64,000 bases of DNA from Pseudomonas nitroreducens TX1 (GCF_000313755.1 NZ_AMZB01000133.1:1-64000), one strand, 5' to 3'; positions 24,983 to 33,563 are shown, counted from the stretch's first letter. Notes: a model not told the origin generated them from the letters alone. Program-made: numbers and translations.

Positions 24983-25503
24983 GGAGTGCTCCGGGTCTTT
25001 TCCAGCCAGGCCACCAGCGAGGGCGAGGCCTTGTCGAGAGGGACCTGCGCCTGGTGCACGGCGCCGTCCCAGCCTTCTACGGTCAGCCACAGCTGATCGC
25101 TCGGAGTGACGCGGGCCGGGATGGTGACCTCGGCGAACAACTGGTGCGGCGTGCCGGTGAAGAGGCCACCGGCGGCGCGCAGGCTGCGCGGTTCGCCGAT
25201 GCGCAGGTAGGCGGCCTTCACCTGTGCAGAACAGCTGTCGCAGAAGGCCAGGGTAAAGGCCTTGACGAAGCCCGCGCGGCCTTCGTCCTCCGGATCGCCC
25301 ACTTCCCATTCGGCCATGCGCGCGGTCCACGGTCCGACCTGCACGGCGCCGAACTCGCGCTCGCCCAGGCCACGCAGGCCGCGGTCCAGCTTCGCCTCGT
25401 GGAAGTACTGCGGCATGAAGCCCAGCGGGATCAGCACCAGCAGGGCGCTGAGGTGGAATCGCCAGCGCAGCCACTGGCGGTGCAGCGTGCTGTGGCCGCT
25501 CAT
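24979..25503 (-). CDS. Single-pass membrane protein of the PepSY operon, function unknown
   Basis: 174-residue protein with a short cytoplasmic N-terminus (HSTLHRQWLRWRFH), one hydrophobic segment (LSALLVLIPLGFMPQYF, about 18-35) and a ~140-residue periplasmic domain containing FCDSCSAQVKAAYLRIGEP with a CxxC. The start is set at the ATG overlapping the PepSY-gene stop; the frame is open much farther upstream but only inside that gene. Size and order (394/174/107 residues) recall the fpvGHJ genes of ferripyoverdine reduction, which I could not verify. Confidence 0.68.
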   Translation of the reverse strand: MSGHSTLHRQWLRWRFHLSALLVLIPLGFMPQYFHEAKLDRGLRGLGEREFGAVQVGPWTARMAEWEVGDPEDEGRAGFVKAFTLAFCDSCSAQVKAAYLRIGEPRSLRAAGGLFTGTPHQLFAEVTIPARVTPSDQLWLTVEGWDGAVHQAQVPLDKASPSLVAWLEKTRSTP

Positions 25504-26684
25504 TGGATGGCCTCCGGGGTGGCCGCGACGGTGTTCCGCTCGCCGGCTTTCTGCTTCTTCAGTTCCTTGGCGGTGGCGATCAGGGTGCGCTTGCTCCAGA
25601 TCATCAGGCCGCTGAGCACCATCATGCTGAGGATCAGGCCGAACACGAACCAGATCAGCTTGACCCACAGGCCACCGAAATCGCCGGTGTGCAGCGGTCG
25701 CATGGACTCGGTGACGAACTCCAGGCCCGTGCGGTCGCCCAGCAGGCGGGTCGCCGCCACGCTGCCGTCATAGGGATTCACCTGGGCGCTTTCGAACATC
25801 AGCGGATACCAGGCCTTGCCGAAGATCGTCACCGGATCGTAGGCGCTGGCCGGGAGGCGGAAGAAGTTCGCCTCGAAGCCCGGAATGCGTTGCTGGGCAG
25901 CCAGCACCGCGGCGTCGAGGCCGATGCGCGGCGGTGCGGCGCCGTTCTCGCCCAGCGGGATGCTGTCGCGCTGGATGATGGTCGGCACGCCTTCGCTGGA
26001 GATGGAGATGCTGTTGTCGTAGAGCACCGCCTGGATCAGGAACCAGGTGCCGGTGATGGAAATCACCGCAATGAACCAGATCGACCAGATACCCATCAGC
26101 CGGTGCAGGTCGCCCCAGAAAATCCGCGCGCCCTGGCGCAAGCGCAGGGTCGGTTTGAGGAAGCCGCGCCAGAAGCGTTTGTAGACCACCAGCCCGGTGA
26201 CCAGCGAGGCCAGCATCGGCAAGCCCAGCAGCGAGACCAAGTACCAGCCCCAACTGAAGCCGTGGGTGAAGGGCACCAGCCACCAGCCGTGCAGCGCGCG
26301 GGTGAACTGGCGGAAGTCGAACAGCGGCGTCTTGCCCTGGATGACCCCGGTGTAGGGGTTCACATAGAGCGTGGCGGTGGAGCTGTCGGGGTAAGTCACC
26401 TGCGCCAGCAAGGCGAAGTGCGCTTCGGTCGGCGCGCTGAGCATGCGCACCGCGGCCTGCGGCTGCTGTTCGGCGACGGCAGCCAGTACCTGATCGTAGC
26501 CCAGACGTGGTGCGTCGCCGTCCGGTGCATTGGCGCGCACCGCCGGGTCGACCAGCCAGACGATCTCCTGGCTCACCGTCGCCAGGGTGCCGGTGATGCA
26601 CACCAGCAGTACGAAGAACCAGATGGGCAGGGCCAGCCAGCTGTGGACCAGGAACCAGAGCCTGGAGCGGGATTTCTTGGACAT
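25500..26684 (-). CDS. PepSY-associated transmembrane protein, candidate metal-compound reductase
   Basis: 394-residue inner-membrane protein. Helix 1 (LVHSWLALPIWFFVLLVCIT) follows the start MSKKSRSRLW. A periplasmic PepSY-type domain, helices near 135-210 (HGWWLVPFTHGFSWGWYLVS, GDLHRLMGIWSIWFIAVISI) and a last helix near 350 follow. Conserved His residues in helices (LHGWWL, LHRLMGI, LHTGDFGG) could ligate haem, as proposed for PepSY reductases such as FpvG and relatives. Start at MSKK, first gene of a three-gene ATGA-coupled operon. No TonB receptor is adjacent in this window. Confidence 0.82.
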   Translation of the reverse strand: MSKKSRSRLWFLVHSWLALPIWFFVLLVCITGTLATVSQEIVWLVDPAVRANAPDGDAPRLGYDQVLAAVAEQQPQAAVRMLSAPTEAHFALLAQVTYPDSSTATLYVNPYTGVIQGKTPLFDFRQFTRALHGWWLVPFTHGFSWGWYLVSLLGLPMLASLVTGLVVYKRFWRGFLKPTLRLRQGARIFWGDLHRLMGIWSIWFIAVISITGTWFLIQAVLYDNSISISSEGVPTIIQRDSIPLGENGAAPPRIGLDAAVLAAQQRIPGFEANFFRLPASAYDPVTIFGKAWYPLMFESAQVNPYDGSVAATRLLGDRTGLEFVTESMRPLHTGDFGGLWVKLIWFVFGLILSMMVLSGLMIWSKRTLIATAKELKKQKAGERNTVAATPEAIQ

Positions 26685-26794
26685 GGGGTCACGGTCACGC
26701 AAAGGGGAGGAAGGGAAAGGGCTCCTCCCGGACCAGGCCGCAGAGGTGCGAAAACACCCAGTCGCAGCGGTGCTCTAGGAATAAGGACGGATGA

Positions 26795-26861
26795 GATCGA
26801 AAAACCGGCCAGCTGCAGTTGCAAACAAATGTTTCGGAACGCATTGGCCGGACTTTTCGAT
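26795..26861. promoter_or_regulatory. Imperfect inverted repeat in a divergent intergenic region
   Basis: ATCGAAAAACCGGCCA (from 26796) pairs with TGGCCGGACTTTTCGAT (ending 26861), leaving an ~33-base A+T-richer loop. It lies between the divergent PepSY operon and the 26986 gene. It could be a regulator target or an mRNA hairpin. I saw no convincing Fur box in the 301-base gap. Confidence 0.45.
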
Positions 26862-26985
26862 TTATTTACACAATTTCGCTGCGTGTTTTCCGTGGCTCAT
26901 CCGTCTTGTATGTGAAAGCCATCGATTCGCAACGGATGCGAGCGACGTCTTTTCCAGATAGCGCCCCACACAGGAGAACCCCCGC

Positions 26986-27606
26986 ATGAACGTTTCCCTT
27001 CGCCAGCCCGTTCTGCTGGCCTTGGCGCTGAGCGGCGCGCCGTTGGCCAGCGCGGACTATCTGTGGTTGGAACGCAATGCAGGCCAGAGCGCGAAAAGCT
27101 ATTTCAGCGAACTGCAGCCGGGCGAGCATCTGCCGGTGGCGCAGTTGCAGAATCCTCACGTCGTGCTGGGCGAGGGCAAGCGTGCGCCGATGAAGGCCGG
27201 GGTCGAGTCCTTCGAGATCGGCAACGCGCCGGCGGGAGACTTGCGCGTCGCCGCCCAGCGCGTGGACGGCAGCACGCTGACCATCTATGAGGCGCGTGAG
27301 GGACGAACCGAAACTCGGGCGCAGAATGATCTGGAACTGGTGCCCACCGCGCCCGGCGGTAATACCTTTGCCCTGCATTGGAAAGGAACGGTAGTGCCGG
27401 CCTCGCAGGTCAACGTGTACACCTCCGAGCAGTGGAGCCGCAGCCTGAAACCGGCGGAGGACGGCACAGTGACCCTGAACACGCCGTTCCCGGCGCGCTA
27501 TGTGCTGGAGGTCTCCGCCCAGGTCAATGGCGGCGCCAGCTTCGATGGCAAGCGCTATGACAGCGTGATCCACGTTTCCACACTGTCTTTCGAGGTGCGC
27601 CCATGA
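26986..27606 (+). CDS. Secreted DUF4198-like protein of unknown function
   Basis: 206-residue protein with a signal peptide cleaved near ASA (residue 23). The mature protein begins DYLWLERNAGQSAKSYF, reminiscent of the xFWLEP start of DUF4198 metal-associated periplasmic proteins. It then continues as beta-rich sequence (LRVAAQRVDGSTLTIYEARE, ARYVLEVSAQ). ATG follows AGGAG. Overlaps the Fur-like gene by 4 bases. Divergent from the PepSY operon, suggesting joint regulation and a metal-related theme, but no activity can be assigned. Confidence 0.65.
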   Translation: MNVSLRQPVLLALALSGAPLASADYLWLERNAGQSAKSYFSELQPGEHLPVAQLQNPHVVLGEGKRAPMKAGVESFEIGNAPAGDLRVAAQRVDGSTLTIYEAREGRTETRAQNDLELVPTAPGGNTFALHWKGTVVPASQVNVYTSEQWSRSLKPAEDGTVTLNTPFPARYVLEVSAQVNGGASFDGKRYDSVIHVSTLSFEVRP

Positions 27607-27938
27607 CCGCTCCCGCACGAGCAGCGATGAAAGTCAGTTCCCCGGTGCAGCCGCGTCTGCCGCGCCCGGCCCGTCAATTGCTGGAACATGCCGGCCTGCG
27701 CAGCAGCCTGCCGCGGCTGAACATCCTCGATGCACTGGTGGTCTGCGGCAGGGCCACCGCGGTCGAGCTGCACGCCTACCTGGAGGAGCCGGGGTTGCCC
27801 ATCTCGCTCAGTTGCGTCAGCCAGACGCTGCGCCGCTTGCACCTGTCGGGCCTGCTCGAACGCGATCGCAACAAACGCTACAGCCTGGCACCGGGAGCGG
27901 TGGCGGCGGCCATGGGCAGATCGAGCGGGCTGCACTGA
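27603..27938 (+). CDS. Short Fur-like winged-helix DNA-binding protein
   Basis: 111-residue protein whose residues ~25-95 match the Fur N-terminal winged helix: LLEHAGLRSSLPRLNILDAL, then a recognition region SLSCVSQTLRRLHLSGLLER. The metal-binding dimerisation domain of Fur/Zur, with its HxH and CxxC motifs, is entirely missing. The start overlaps the end of the secreted-protein gene (ATGA). It probably regulates the divergent metal-themed operons, or competes with a full-length Fur protein. A general winged helix unrelated to Fur is the alternative. Confidence 0.65.
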   Translation: MTAPARAAMKVSSPVQPRLPRPARQLLEHAGLRSSLPRLNILDALVVCGRATAVELHAYLEEPGLPISLSCVSQTLRRLHLSGLLERDRNKRYSLAPGAVAAAMGRSSGLH

Positions 27939-28216
27939 CAGCCGGTCGTTGGGCCTCCTCTGCCGGAGCGACAGTCTTCTTCTGAGAGTTCGTGGCTCAG
28001 GAGCGGACTGCGTCCGCGTTTGTTTTCCGCCGGTACATCCACTACCTGGGCGGTGCCTATCGCGAATACATGCGCTCCTGCGCGAGCGCCAGCGTTTTCC
28101 GTCCTGCCGCAGCTACCCCGGTTGCGTCGGAGCCACCGATCATCCGGACCTATCCTTAGGCGATCCCGGTCTACAGTTGTAGGACAAGATCTGAAGACCC
28201 AAGAGGGAGTGCCATC

Positions 28217-29323
28217 ATGAGCCAGTTGTTCGAGCCCCTGACCCTGCGCCAGCTGACCCTGTCGAACCGCATCGCCGTATCGCCCATGTGCCAGTACTCT
28301 GCCCAGGACGGCCTGGCTAACGACTGGCATCTGGTCCACCTGGGCAGCCGCGCCGTGGGTGGCGCCGGCCTGGTGATAGTCGAGGCCACGGCGGTCGCTC
28401 CGGAAGGGCGGATCAGCGCCGAGGACCTGGGCATCTGGAATGACGACCAGGTCGAGCCGCTGCGGCGCATCACCCGCTTCATCGAATCCCAGGGTGCGGT
28501 CGCAGGTGTGCAACTCGCCCATGCGGGGCGCAAGGCCAGCACCTGGGCGCCCTGGCTGGGCAAGCATGGCTCGGTGCCGATCAGCGAAGGTGGCTGGACG
28601 CCGGTGGCGCCCTCGGCCATCGCCTTCGATCCGCAGCACACTGCGCCCATCGCGCTTAGCGAAGAGCAGATGGCGACCATCAAGCAGCAGTTCGTGCGCG
28701 GCGCCGAGCGCGCCCTGGCCGCCGGCTTCAAGATCGCCGAAGTACATGCGGCCCACGGCTATCTGTTGCACCAGTTCCTTTCGCCGCTCTCCAACCAGCG
28801 CCGTGACCAGTACGGCACCTGCTTCGAGAACCGCATCCGCTTCCTTCTGGAAGTCACCGAAGCCGTGCGTGCGGTGTGGCCGCAGGAACTGCCGCTGTTC
28901 GTCCGGCTGTCCGCCACCGACTGGGTAGAGGACGGCTGGAACCCCGACGAAACCGTGGAGTTGGCGCGCCGCCTGAAGGATCTGGGGGTGGATCTGATCG
29001 ACGTGTCGTCCGGGGGGACTGCGGTGAACGCCGAGATTCCCGTGGGGCCGGGTTACCAGACGCAATTCGCCGAGCGGGTGCGCAAGGAAGCGGGCGTTGC
29101 CAGCGGCACCGTGGGGATGATCACCGAACCGGTGCAGGCCGAGCACATCCTGCGGACCGGGCAGGCCGACCTGATCCTGCTGGCCCGTGAGTTGCTGCGC
29201 GACCCGTATTGGCCGCTGCATGCTGCCGACGAACTGGGCGGTCAACCGGTGCCCTGGCCGGCGCAGTACCTGCGGGCCGCGCAACGCGGCACGCCCAAGC
29301 GCAAGGCCTACGGGCAGGTTTGA
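28217..29323 (+). CDS. NADH:flavin oxidoreductase, Old Yellow Enzyme family (YqjM/XenA type)
   Basis: 368-residue FMN ene-reductase (TIM barrel). Cys25 in SPMCQYSAQDG is the redox-modulating cysteine of the thermophilic-like/XenA class. His177 and His180 in VHAAHGYLLHQF bind the substrate, and the C-terminal ADLILLARELLRDPYWP binds FMN phosphate. Reduces activated C=C bonds and nitro compounds using NAD(P)H. The start MSQLFEP follows AAGAGGGAG. Monocistronic. The preceding 278-base gap (27939-28216) holds only a REP-like half (about 28000-28020) and the presumed promoter. Confidence 0.92.
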   Translation: MSQLFEPLTLRQLTLSNRIAVSPMCQYSAQDGLANDWHLVHLGSRAVGGAGLVIVEATAVAPEGRISAEDLGIWNDDQVEPLRRITRFIESQGAVAGVQLAHAGRKASTWAPWLGKHGSVPISEGGWTPVAPSAIAFDPQHTAPIALSEEQMATIKQQFVRGAERALAAGFKIAEVHAAHGYLLHQFLSPLSNQRRDQYGTCFENRIRFLLEVTEAVRAVWPQELPLFVRLSATDWVEDGWNPDETVELARRLKDLGVDLIDVSSGGTAVNAEIPVGPGYQTQFAERVRKEAGVASGTVGMITEPVQAEHILRTGQADLILLARELLRDPYWPLHAADELGGQPVPWPAQYLRAAQRGTPKRKAYGQV

Positions 29324-29411
29324 CGCTTGACCGGGGGCGCGTAGGCCGGTACCGAGTGCCCCTCTTTGCTTCAAATCCTGAAGTTGCAGCCGGGCTGGGA
29401 GCGGCTGAGAC

Positions 29412-30218
29412 TCACGGCTGGCCGCTTTCCTTCACCCAGAACAGTGCTGGCCGCAGTGGGGTGGTGAAGGAGCGATGTTCTTCGTCCCGCGCCTTCGTCA
29501 CGGGTGTGCGCTCCACACGATCAATCATCCAGGCTTCGCCTTCGTGCTTGAGCAGATAGGCCAGCGGAACGCCCTGACTGAGGACGCGCTCAACCCCCTT
29601 GCGCCCGAGCGTGTAGAGCGAGACTTCATAAGCGTCGATCTCGCCGGCCTTGTCGCGGCTGGCGGGCACCAGGCGTGCATAATTGAGCTCCGGCGAGTCG
29701 GGCAGGCGGCCCAACGCGTGTTCAGCCAGGTCGGCGTCGGCGTAGAGCGGGTAATAGACCGGCACCGACGGCGAGCTCACGTCGACCACGTGGAGAAAGC
29801 CGTAGCGCTGCCAGTCGCCGACGCCGAACAGGCCGGCGCCGGGCCCGGCGAGCAGCTGATAACGTTTTTTCGGAAGGCTGATTTCCAGCAGGCGGGTATG
29901 GCGCATGTCCAGCCGGGGGAAGTTACCCCAGGCTGTCGCGACCGCGTCGAAGCGCTTGTTGCCGACTGCCACCCAGGCGGATTCCCCGGCGGCTTGCCGA
30001 TAGATCGGCGCGTTCTTCACCTCGGTACGGAACTCGGGGCCGGCCTTGGACACCTGCCCGGTGAAAGTGGCGCTCAGCACGCGGCTGGAAACCTGCTCGC
30101 CGCTCCAGAGGCTCTGCACGGCGGCACTCGGGCTTTCATGGGCGTCGGCTTGGGCCAGCGGCAAGACCGCCAGCAAGCATAGCGCCAGGCTGCGGCGTGG
30201 TCGGTGAGTGAGAAACAT
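29412..30218 (-). CDS. Secreted protein of unknown function, third gene of TssQ/PEGA operon
   Basis: 268-residue protein with a signal peptide (SLALCLLAVLPLAQADA). The mature part is beta-rich, with NAPIYRQAAGESAWVAVG, QLLAGPGAGLFGVGDWQRYG and ALFWVKESGQP at the end. No recognised catalytic motif. Start MFLTHRPRR; the frame is open further upstream only within the next gene. It follows the TssQ-like gene by 26 bases in the same direction, so it probably works with the two envelope proteins encoded before it. Confidence 0.7.
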   Translation of the reverse strand: MFLTHRPRRSLALCLLAVLPLAQADAHESPSAAVQSLWSGEQVSSRVLSATFTGQVSKAGPEFRTEVKNAPIYRQAAGESAWVAVGNKRFDAVATAWGNFPRLDMRHTRLLEISLPKKRYQLLAGPGAGLFGVGDWQRYGFLHVVDVSSPSVPVYYPLYADADLAEHALGRLPDSPELNYARLVPASRDKAGEIDAYEVSLYTLGRKGVERVLSQGVPLAYLLKHEGEAWMIDRVERTPVTKARDEEHRSFTTPLRPALFWVKESGQP

Positions 30219-30244
30219 GGGGGCCTCGGGGACGGGGAAGAGGT

Positions 30245-30646
30245 TCAACGGCGTGCCGCCGAAACGAACACCGGCCCCCAGAGAGGATGGCTCGCTTCGG
30301 CGGTTCCCAGATGAAAGGTCGGGTCGATCTGCAAGGCGCGGTCGAAGGAGAAGCGGCACTGGATCGGCCGCTCGGTGACGCAGTAGCTGAACGCCAGGTA
30401 TTTGAGCGCCTTCAACTGTACCTGGGTGTCGCCGGCCCACAGGGACGGAGAGAGAAACTGCTCCTCGGCCAGGTAGTAATGCCCTGCCTCATACAACCGC
30501 AGGCCTTCGCCGAAGGTGCTCTCGGCGTGTGCCTGGGTGTCGTTTGCAAGCGGCGCGGGTGGTGCGTCCGGATGGCTCCCGCAGCCTGAGGCCAGCGCCA
30601 CAAGTCCGGTCAGCAGCGATGTCGAAAGAAAGTGCAGCGTCTTCAT
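30245..30646 (-). CDS. TssQ-family T6SS-associated lipoprotein
   Basis: 133-residue lipoprotein with lipobox ALASGC. The mature part has a TPR-like repeat: GLRLYEAGHYYLAEEQF, ALKYLAFSYCVTERPIQCRF, SFDRALQIDPTFHL, ending in EASHPLWGPVF. This last phrase and the paired cysteines are what I recall of TssQ-family lipoproteins linked to type VI secretion clusters. No core T6SS gene lies in this window. Start at MKTLHF; the upstream extension lies in the PEGA gene. 38 bases separate it from that gene. Confidence 0.68.
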   Translation of the reverse strand: MKTLHFLSTSLLTGLVALASGCGSHPDAPPAPLANDTQAHAESTFGEGLRLYEAGHYYLAEEQFLSPSLWAGDTQVQLKALKYLAFSYCVTERPIQCRFSFDRALQIDPTFHLGTAEASHPLWGPVFVSAARR

Positions 30647-30684
30647 AGGGCGGTCCGTATGCGGAAGAGAATGCCTGCCGGCGC

Positions 30685-31806
30685 TCATTGGAAGCTGTGC
30701 TGCAACGTCACCGACTGGCCGCCGGCGACCTGCACCTTCTGGCTGTAGCTGGGCAGGTCCGGGTTGCGCAGTTCGATGGTGTAGATGCCGGGGGGTAGTT
30801 GCAGCTTGAGCAGCGGCGGGCTGATGCCGCGCTTGCGGCCATCGATCCAGACCTCGGCCCACGGCTGCACGGCGACGACCAGCGTGCCGGATGCGGCAGG
30901 CGTGGGTGCGCTGCGAGGCTTTGCCGGGATGACTGGCTTCTTGTCGGTGATGGTCGAGGTTTTGATTGGCTCAGGAATATTCCTCGGCGCCGGGGTAGCC
31001 GGCGAAGGAAGCGCCGGCTGCTTCGGTTGCGGGAGCTTCTGCACCGGGGCCGGTGCCGTGGGGGCTGTCTGTTCTGCGCCAGGCTTAGCTGTTGGAGCGC
31101 TCGACCGGATCGGCGGCAAATGCACTGCACCAGCGGCGTCGGCCGCGGGTTGCCGGTCATCCACAGCCGGGGCGGGAAGTGCTTGCGGTGTCGGCTCGGA
31201 GGGCGCCGTGAGCCATGGAGCATCGTCCAGCGGTTCCTGGATCAGCATGTCGTCCTGGCTGTAGTTGGCAGGGGCGGGGGAAGCGGAATCCGACGGCTCT
31301 GCCGGTGCGCCTGCCCGATTGGCCGGGGCGTCCGGCGCACTGTAGGCCGCCCAGAAATACCACAGCGCCATGAGCAGCACTGTGAGCAGCATGCCAACGA
31401 CAACACCGACCATCAGCGGCCAGTTCATCAATGGCCTGGTAGCAGGTTTCAGCAGAGCGGTCTCGGCGCCATCAAGCTCCGCGACTCCCGGTGACAAGGC
31501 GTCAGCCGGTACCTCGGGGCTCGGTTGGAGGGCTGGCTCGACGGGCGCAGGCGGCACGGCGCGTGGCATCACGGTGTAGGACGTGCCGGGACCGTACCAG
31601 GAGCTCAGGGGGTCGCCGGCGGCGGACTCCTCAACCGAGGGATCGACGGGTTCGAACGCGTTGGCGGACGGGCGGTTCGGCGGCGTCCGGATGTCGGGAG
31701 GGCGGGGGGAGTTCGCGGTCGGTTCCATCGGCGGCATCTTCAGGAGGCGAAGGCCTGGCTCCCGTGCTGGGTAGGCAGACAGTGTTCGAAAATGGTCGCG
31801 GATCAT
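30685..31806 (-). CDS. Single-pass membrane protein with Pro/Ala-rich linker and C-terminal PEGA domain
   Basis: 373-residue protein: a disordered cytoplasmic ~125 residues rich in Pro/Ser, one transmembrane helix (about 129-154, LMVGVVVGMLLTVLLMALWY), a long Pro/Ala/Lys-rich periplasmic linker (about 155-300) and a C-terminal PEGA domain (AVQPWAEVWIDGRKRGISPP, LPPGIYTIELRNPDLPSYSQ). PEGA domains bind surface-layer or peptidoglycan-like structures and occur on some T6SS-linked kinases, but no kinase domain is present here. The start is uncertain: ATG 31806, ATG 31737 and TTG 31830 are all open and none has a strong ribosome binding site. First gene of a three-gene operon. Confidence 0.72.
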   Translation of the reverse strand: MIRDHFRTLSAYPAREPGLRLLKMPPMEPTANSPRPPDIRTPPNRPSANAFEPVDPSVEESAAGDPLSSWYGPGTSYTVMPRAVPPAPVEPALQPSPEVPADALSPGVAELDGAETALLKPATRPLMNWPLMVGVVVGMLLTVLLMALWYFWAAYSAPDAPANRAGAPAEPSDSASPAPANYSQDDMLIQEPLDDAPWLTAPSEPTPQALPAPAVDDRQPAADAAGAVHLPPIRSSAPTAKPGAEQTAPTAPAPVQKLPQPKQPALPSPATPAPRNIPEPIKTSTITDKKPVIPAKPRSAPTPAASGTLVVAVQPWAEVWIDGRKRGISPPLLKLQLPPGIYTIELRNPDLPSYSQKVQVAGGQSVTLQHSFQ

Positions 31807-32041
31807 AGGAAGCGGGGTTATTGCGCTCAAACGCGCCTGGGGGGTTCCGTCGCCGGGGAGGGGGAATTGCGTATCAGGTCGCGCTTTGACGGCGGAGTGT
31901 GCGGCTCTTGGATGAAGATGACCAAGTGGTCAGGAAAAGAAATGAAATGTGATATCTGTCGCAATGTGGCGTTCTGATGCTACTCTCACGGGGCTCGCGC
32001 AAGGATTGCGCCCTACCCACCTGAGCACCATCGGAGCACGC

Positions 32042-32371
32042 ATGGACGCCTCTGCAACGCCTGCTGTCATTCCGCAATCGGAAATCGCCCTGCTGGCGAA
32101 CATCCTCGCCCTCGCCACCCGCAACATGACCGATCTCAGCACCCTGATCACCCAGTTGTCGGTGGAGCTCGGCCACAGCCCGGACCCGCACCTGCAACGC
32201 GTGGGGCAGCGGGTGCTGGCGGATGTGGATGTGTTGTCGAAATCGCTGGATACCCAGTGGGAGCTGATTGGCGCCCTGGCGCGCTATTGCCCGCTGCTGG
32301 CGCGTACGCCACTGGTGAAGCCGGCGCTGGTGACGGAAATCCATATCACCGAGCTGCCGGATCGGGGGTAG
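32042..32371 (+). CDS. Small helical protein of unknown function
   Basis: 109-residue soluble protein predicted almost entirely helical (EIALLANILALATRNMTDLS, VLADVDVLSKSLDTQWELIG). No signal peptide, no recognised motif. ATG follows GGAG (about 32034). Convergent with the reversed chemoreceptor gene 34 bases downstream and divergent from the PEGA operon. A longer in-frame start at 31949 exists but lacks a ribosome binding site. Confidence 0.6.
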   Translation: MDASATPAVIPQSEIALLANILALATRNMTDLSTLITQLSVELGHSPDPHLQRVGQRVLADVDVLSKSLDTQWELIGALARYCPLLARTPLVKPALVTEIHITELPDRG

Positions 32372-32405
32372 CTCGCGAACCCCCTGCAGCGTCACGCCCC
32401 TGGTG

Positions 32406-33563
32406 CTACTCGCCGGCCTGCGCCAGCTCGAAGCTCATCAACAGAGCCCAGGACGCATCGCTGTCGCCCACGCGTATGGGGTGCAGCAATTGCACGCTGC
32501 GGCCCTTCACCCGTTCCCAGCTGCGCCCCTGCGCGACGGCGTTGCGTGCCTCCTGCGGCAGTTCGCTGGCCTTGTCGCCCAGCCGGTGGGCGTCGGGGTG
32601 GGTGACATAGACGCCCGCGTTGGAAATCAACGCGTATTGGCCGTTGCCCATGGGCGTGAGCTTGCCGAGGCTTTCCTGCAACTGGTGCAGGGTGTAGTCG
32701 GCGCCGAGGATGCCGAGGAAGCGACCGTTGGCGAACATCGGCGACATGAACGAGGTCATCAGCACGGTGCTGCCGCCGACGCTGTACTCGTAGGGCTCCA
32801 TGAACACGTCGCGGCCCCTGTCGCGGGGGATCTGGTACCAGTCGCCGCTGCCATCGGCCTTGTCGTAGCCGACCAGGCATTCGCGCTGCGCCACGCCGCT
32901 GCCGCGGTGCCAGTAGGCCATGAGGCGTCCGCTGGCGTCGTGGCCGGGGGCGTCGATGAATTCACTGTCGCGACCGTCGAAGGCGTTGGGCTCGCAAGCG
33001 CAGGCGAAGGCCAGCAGCTCGGGGTTGCGGGTGAGGTATTCGTGCATCACCGCGTCGATCTGCTCGCGCTGCGGGCCGAGGTTGCGGCTCTTCATGCCGA
33101 GGATGAAGTGCTTGAGGCCATAGAGCGCGGTGGCCATTATGGCGAAACGCGCCTCCAGGCGTTGGGCCTCGCTGGCGAGCACCACGCGGGCGGTGTCCAG
33201 CAGGCTGGAGTGTTCGGCCTGTTCGACGTCGGCCAGGGCGCGAGCGCTCTCGCTCCTGATCGAGGCGACGACATTGCCGATATCGGCGGTGGCGTTGGCC
33301 GACTGGGTCGCCAGGCGGCGCACCTCGTCGGCGACCACCGCGAAGCCGCGCCCGCTTTCCCCGGCGCGGGCGGCTTCGATAGCGGCATTCAGAGCAACCA
33401 GGTTGGTGTTCCTGGCGATCTGCTTGATGACTTCGGAGACCTTGCTGATCTGCGTCCAGCGCTCGTTGAGGTCGGCGATCAGTTGCTTGACCTGGTCGAT
33501 GGTGGAGCGGGGGCTGGCGCTGTCTTCGGCCTTGGCGGGCCGTGGTTCGAGTGTGGTTGGCAT
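32406..33563 (-). CDS. Soluble chemoreceptor-like protein: MCP signalling tip followed by C-terminal dCache-like sensor
   Basis: 385-residue protein without any transmembrane helix or signal peptide. Residues ~22-115 contain the conserved MCP hairpin tip ([35 protein letters not shown]), flanked by short helices only: no HAMP and no long methylation helices. Residues ~120-385 look like a PDC/dCache sensor ([56 protein letters not shown]). Normal chemoreceptors have the sensor N-terminal and extracytoplasmic, so the order is reversed. Probably senses a cytoplasmic ligand and contacts CheA/CheW. It is an unbroken frame with good codon use. Confidence 0.78.
   Translation of the reverse strand: MPTTLEPRPAKAEDSASPRSTIDQVKQLIADLNERWTQISKVSEVIKQIARNTNLVALNAAIEAARAGESGRGFAVVADEVRRLATQSANATADIGNVVASIRSESARALADVEQAEHSSLLDTARVVLASEAQRLEARFAIMATALYGLKHFILGMKSRNLGPQREQIDAVMHEYLTRNPELLAFACACEPNAFDGRDSEFIDAPGHDASGRLMAYWHRGSGVAQRECLVGYDKADGSGDWYQIPRDRGRDVFMEPYEYSVGGSTVLMTSFMSPMFANGRFLGILGADYTLHQLQESLGKLTPMGNGQYALISNAGVYVTHPDAHRLGDKASELPQEARNAVAQGRSWERVKGRSVQLLHPIRVGDSDASWALLMSFELAQAGE

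Noticed and set aside
32406-33563. Reversed chemoreceptor as a fusion or frameshift artefact
   Set aside because: One uninterrupted frame with consistent composition covers both parts, and the N-terminal segment is native-looking with its own start.
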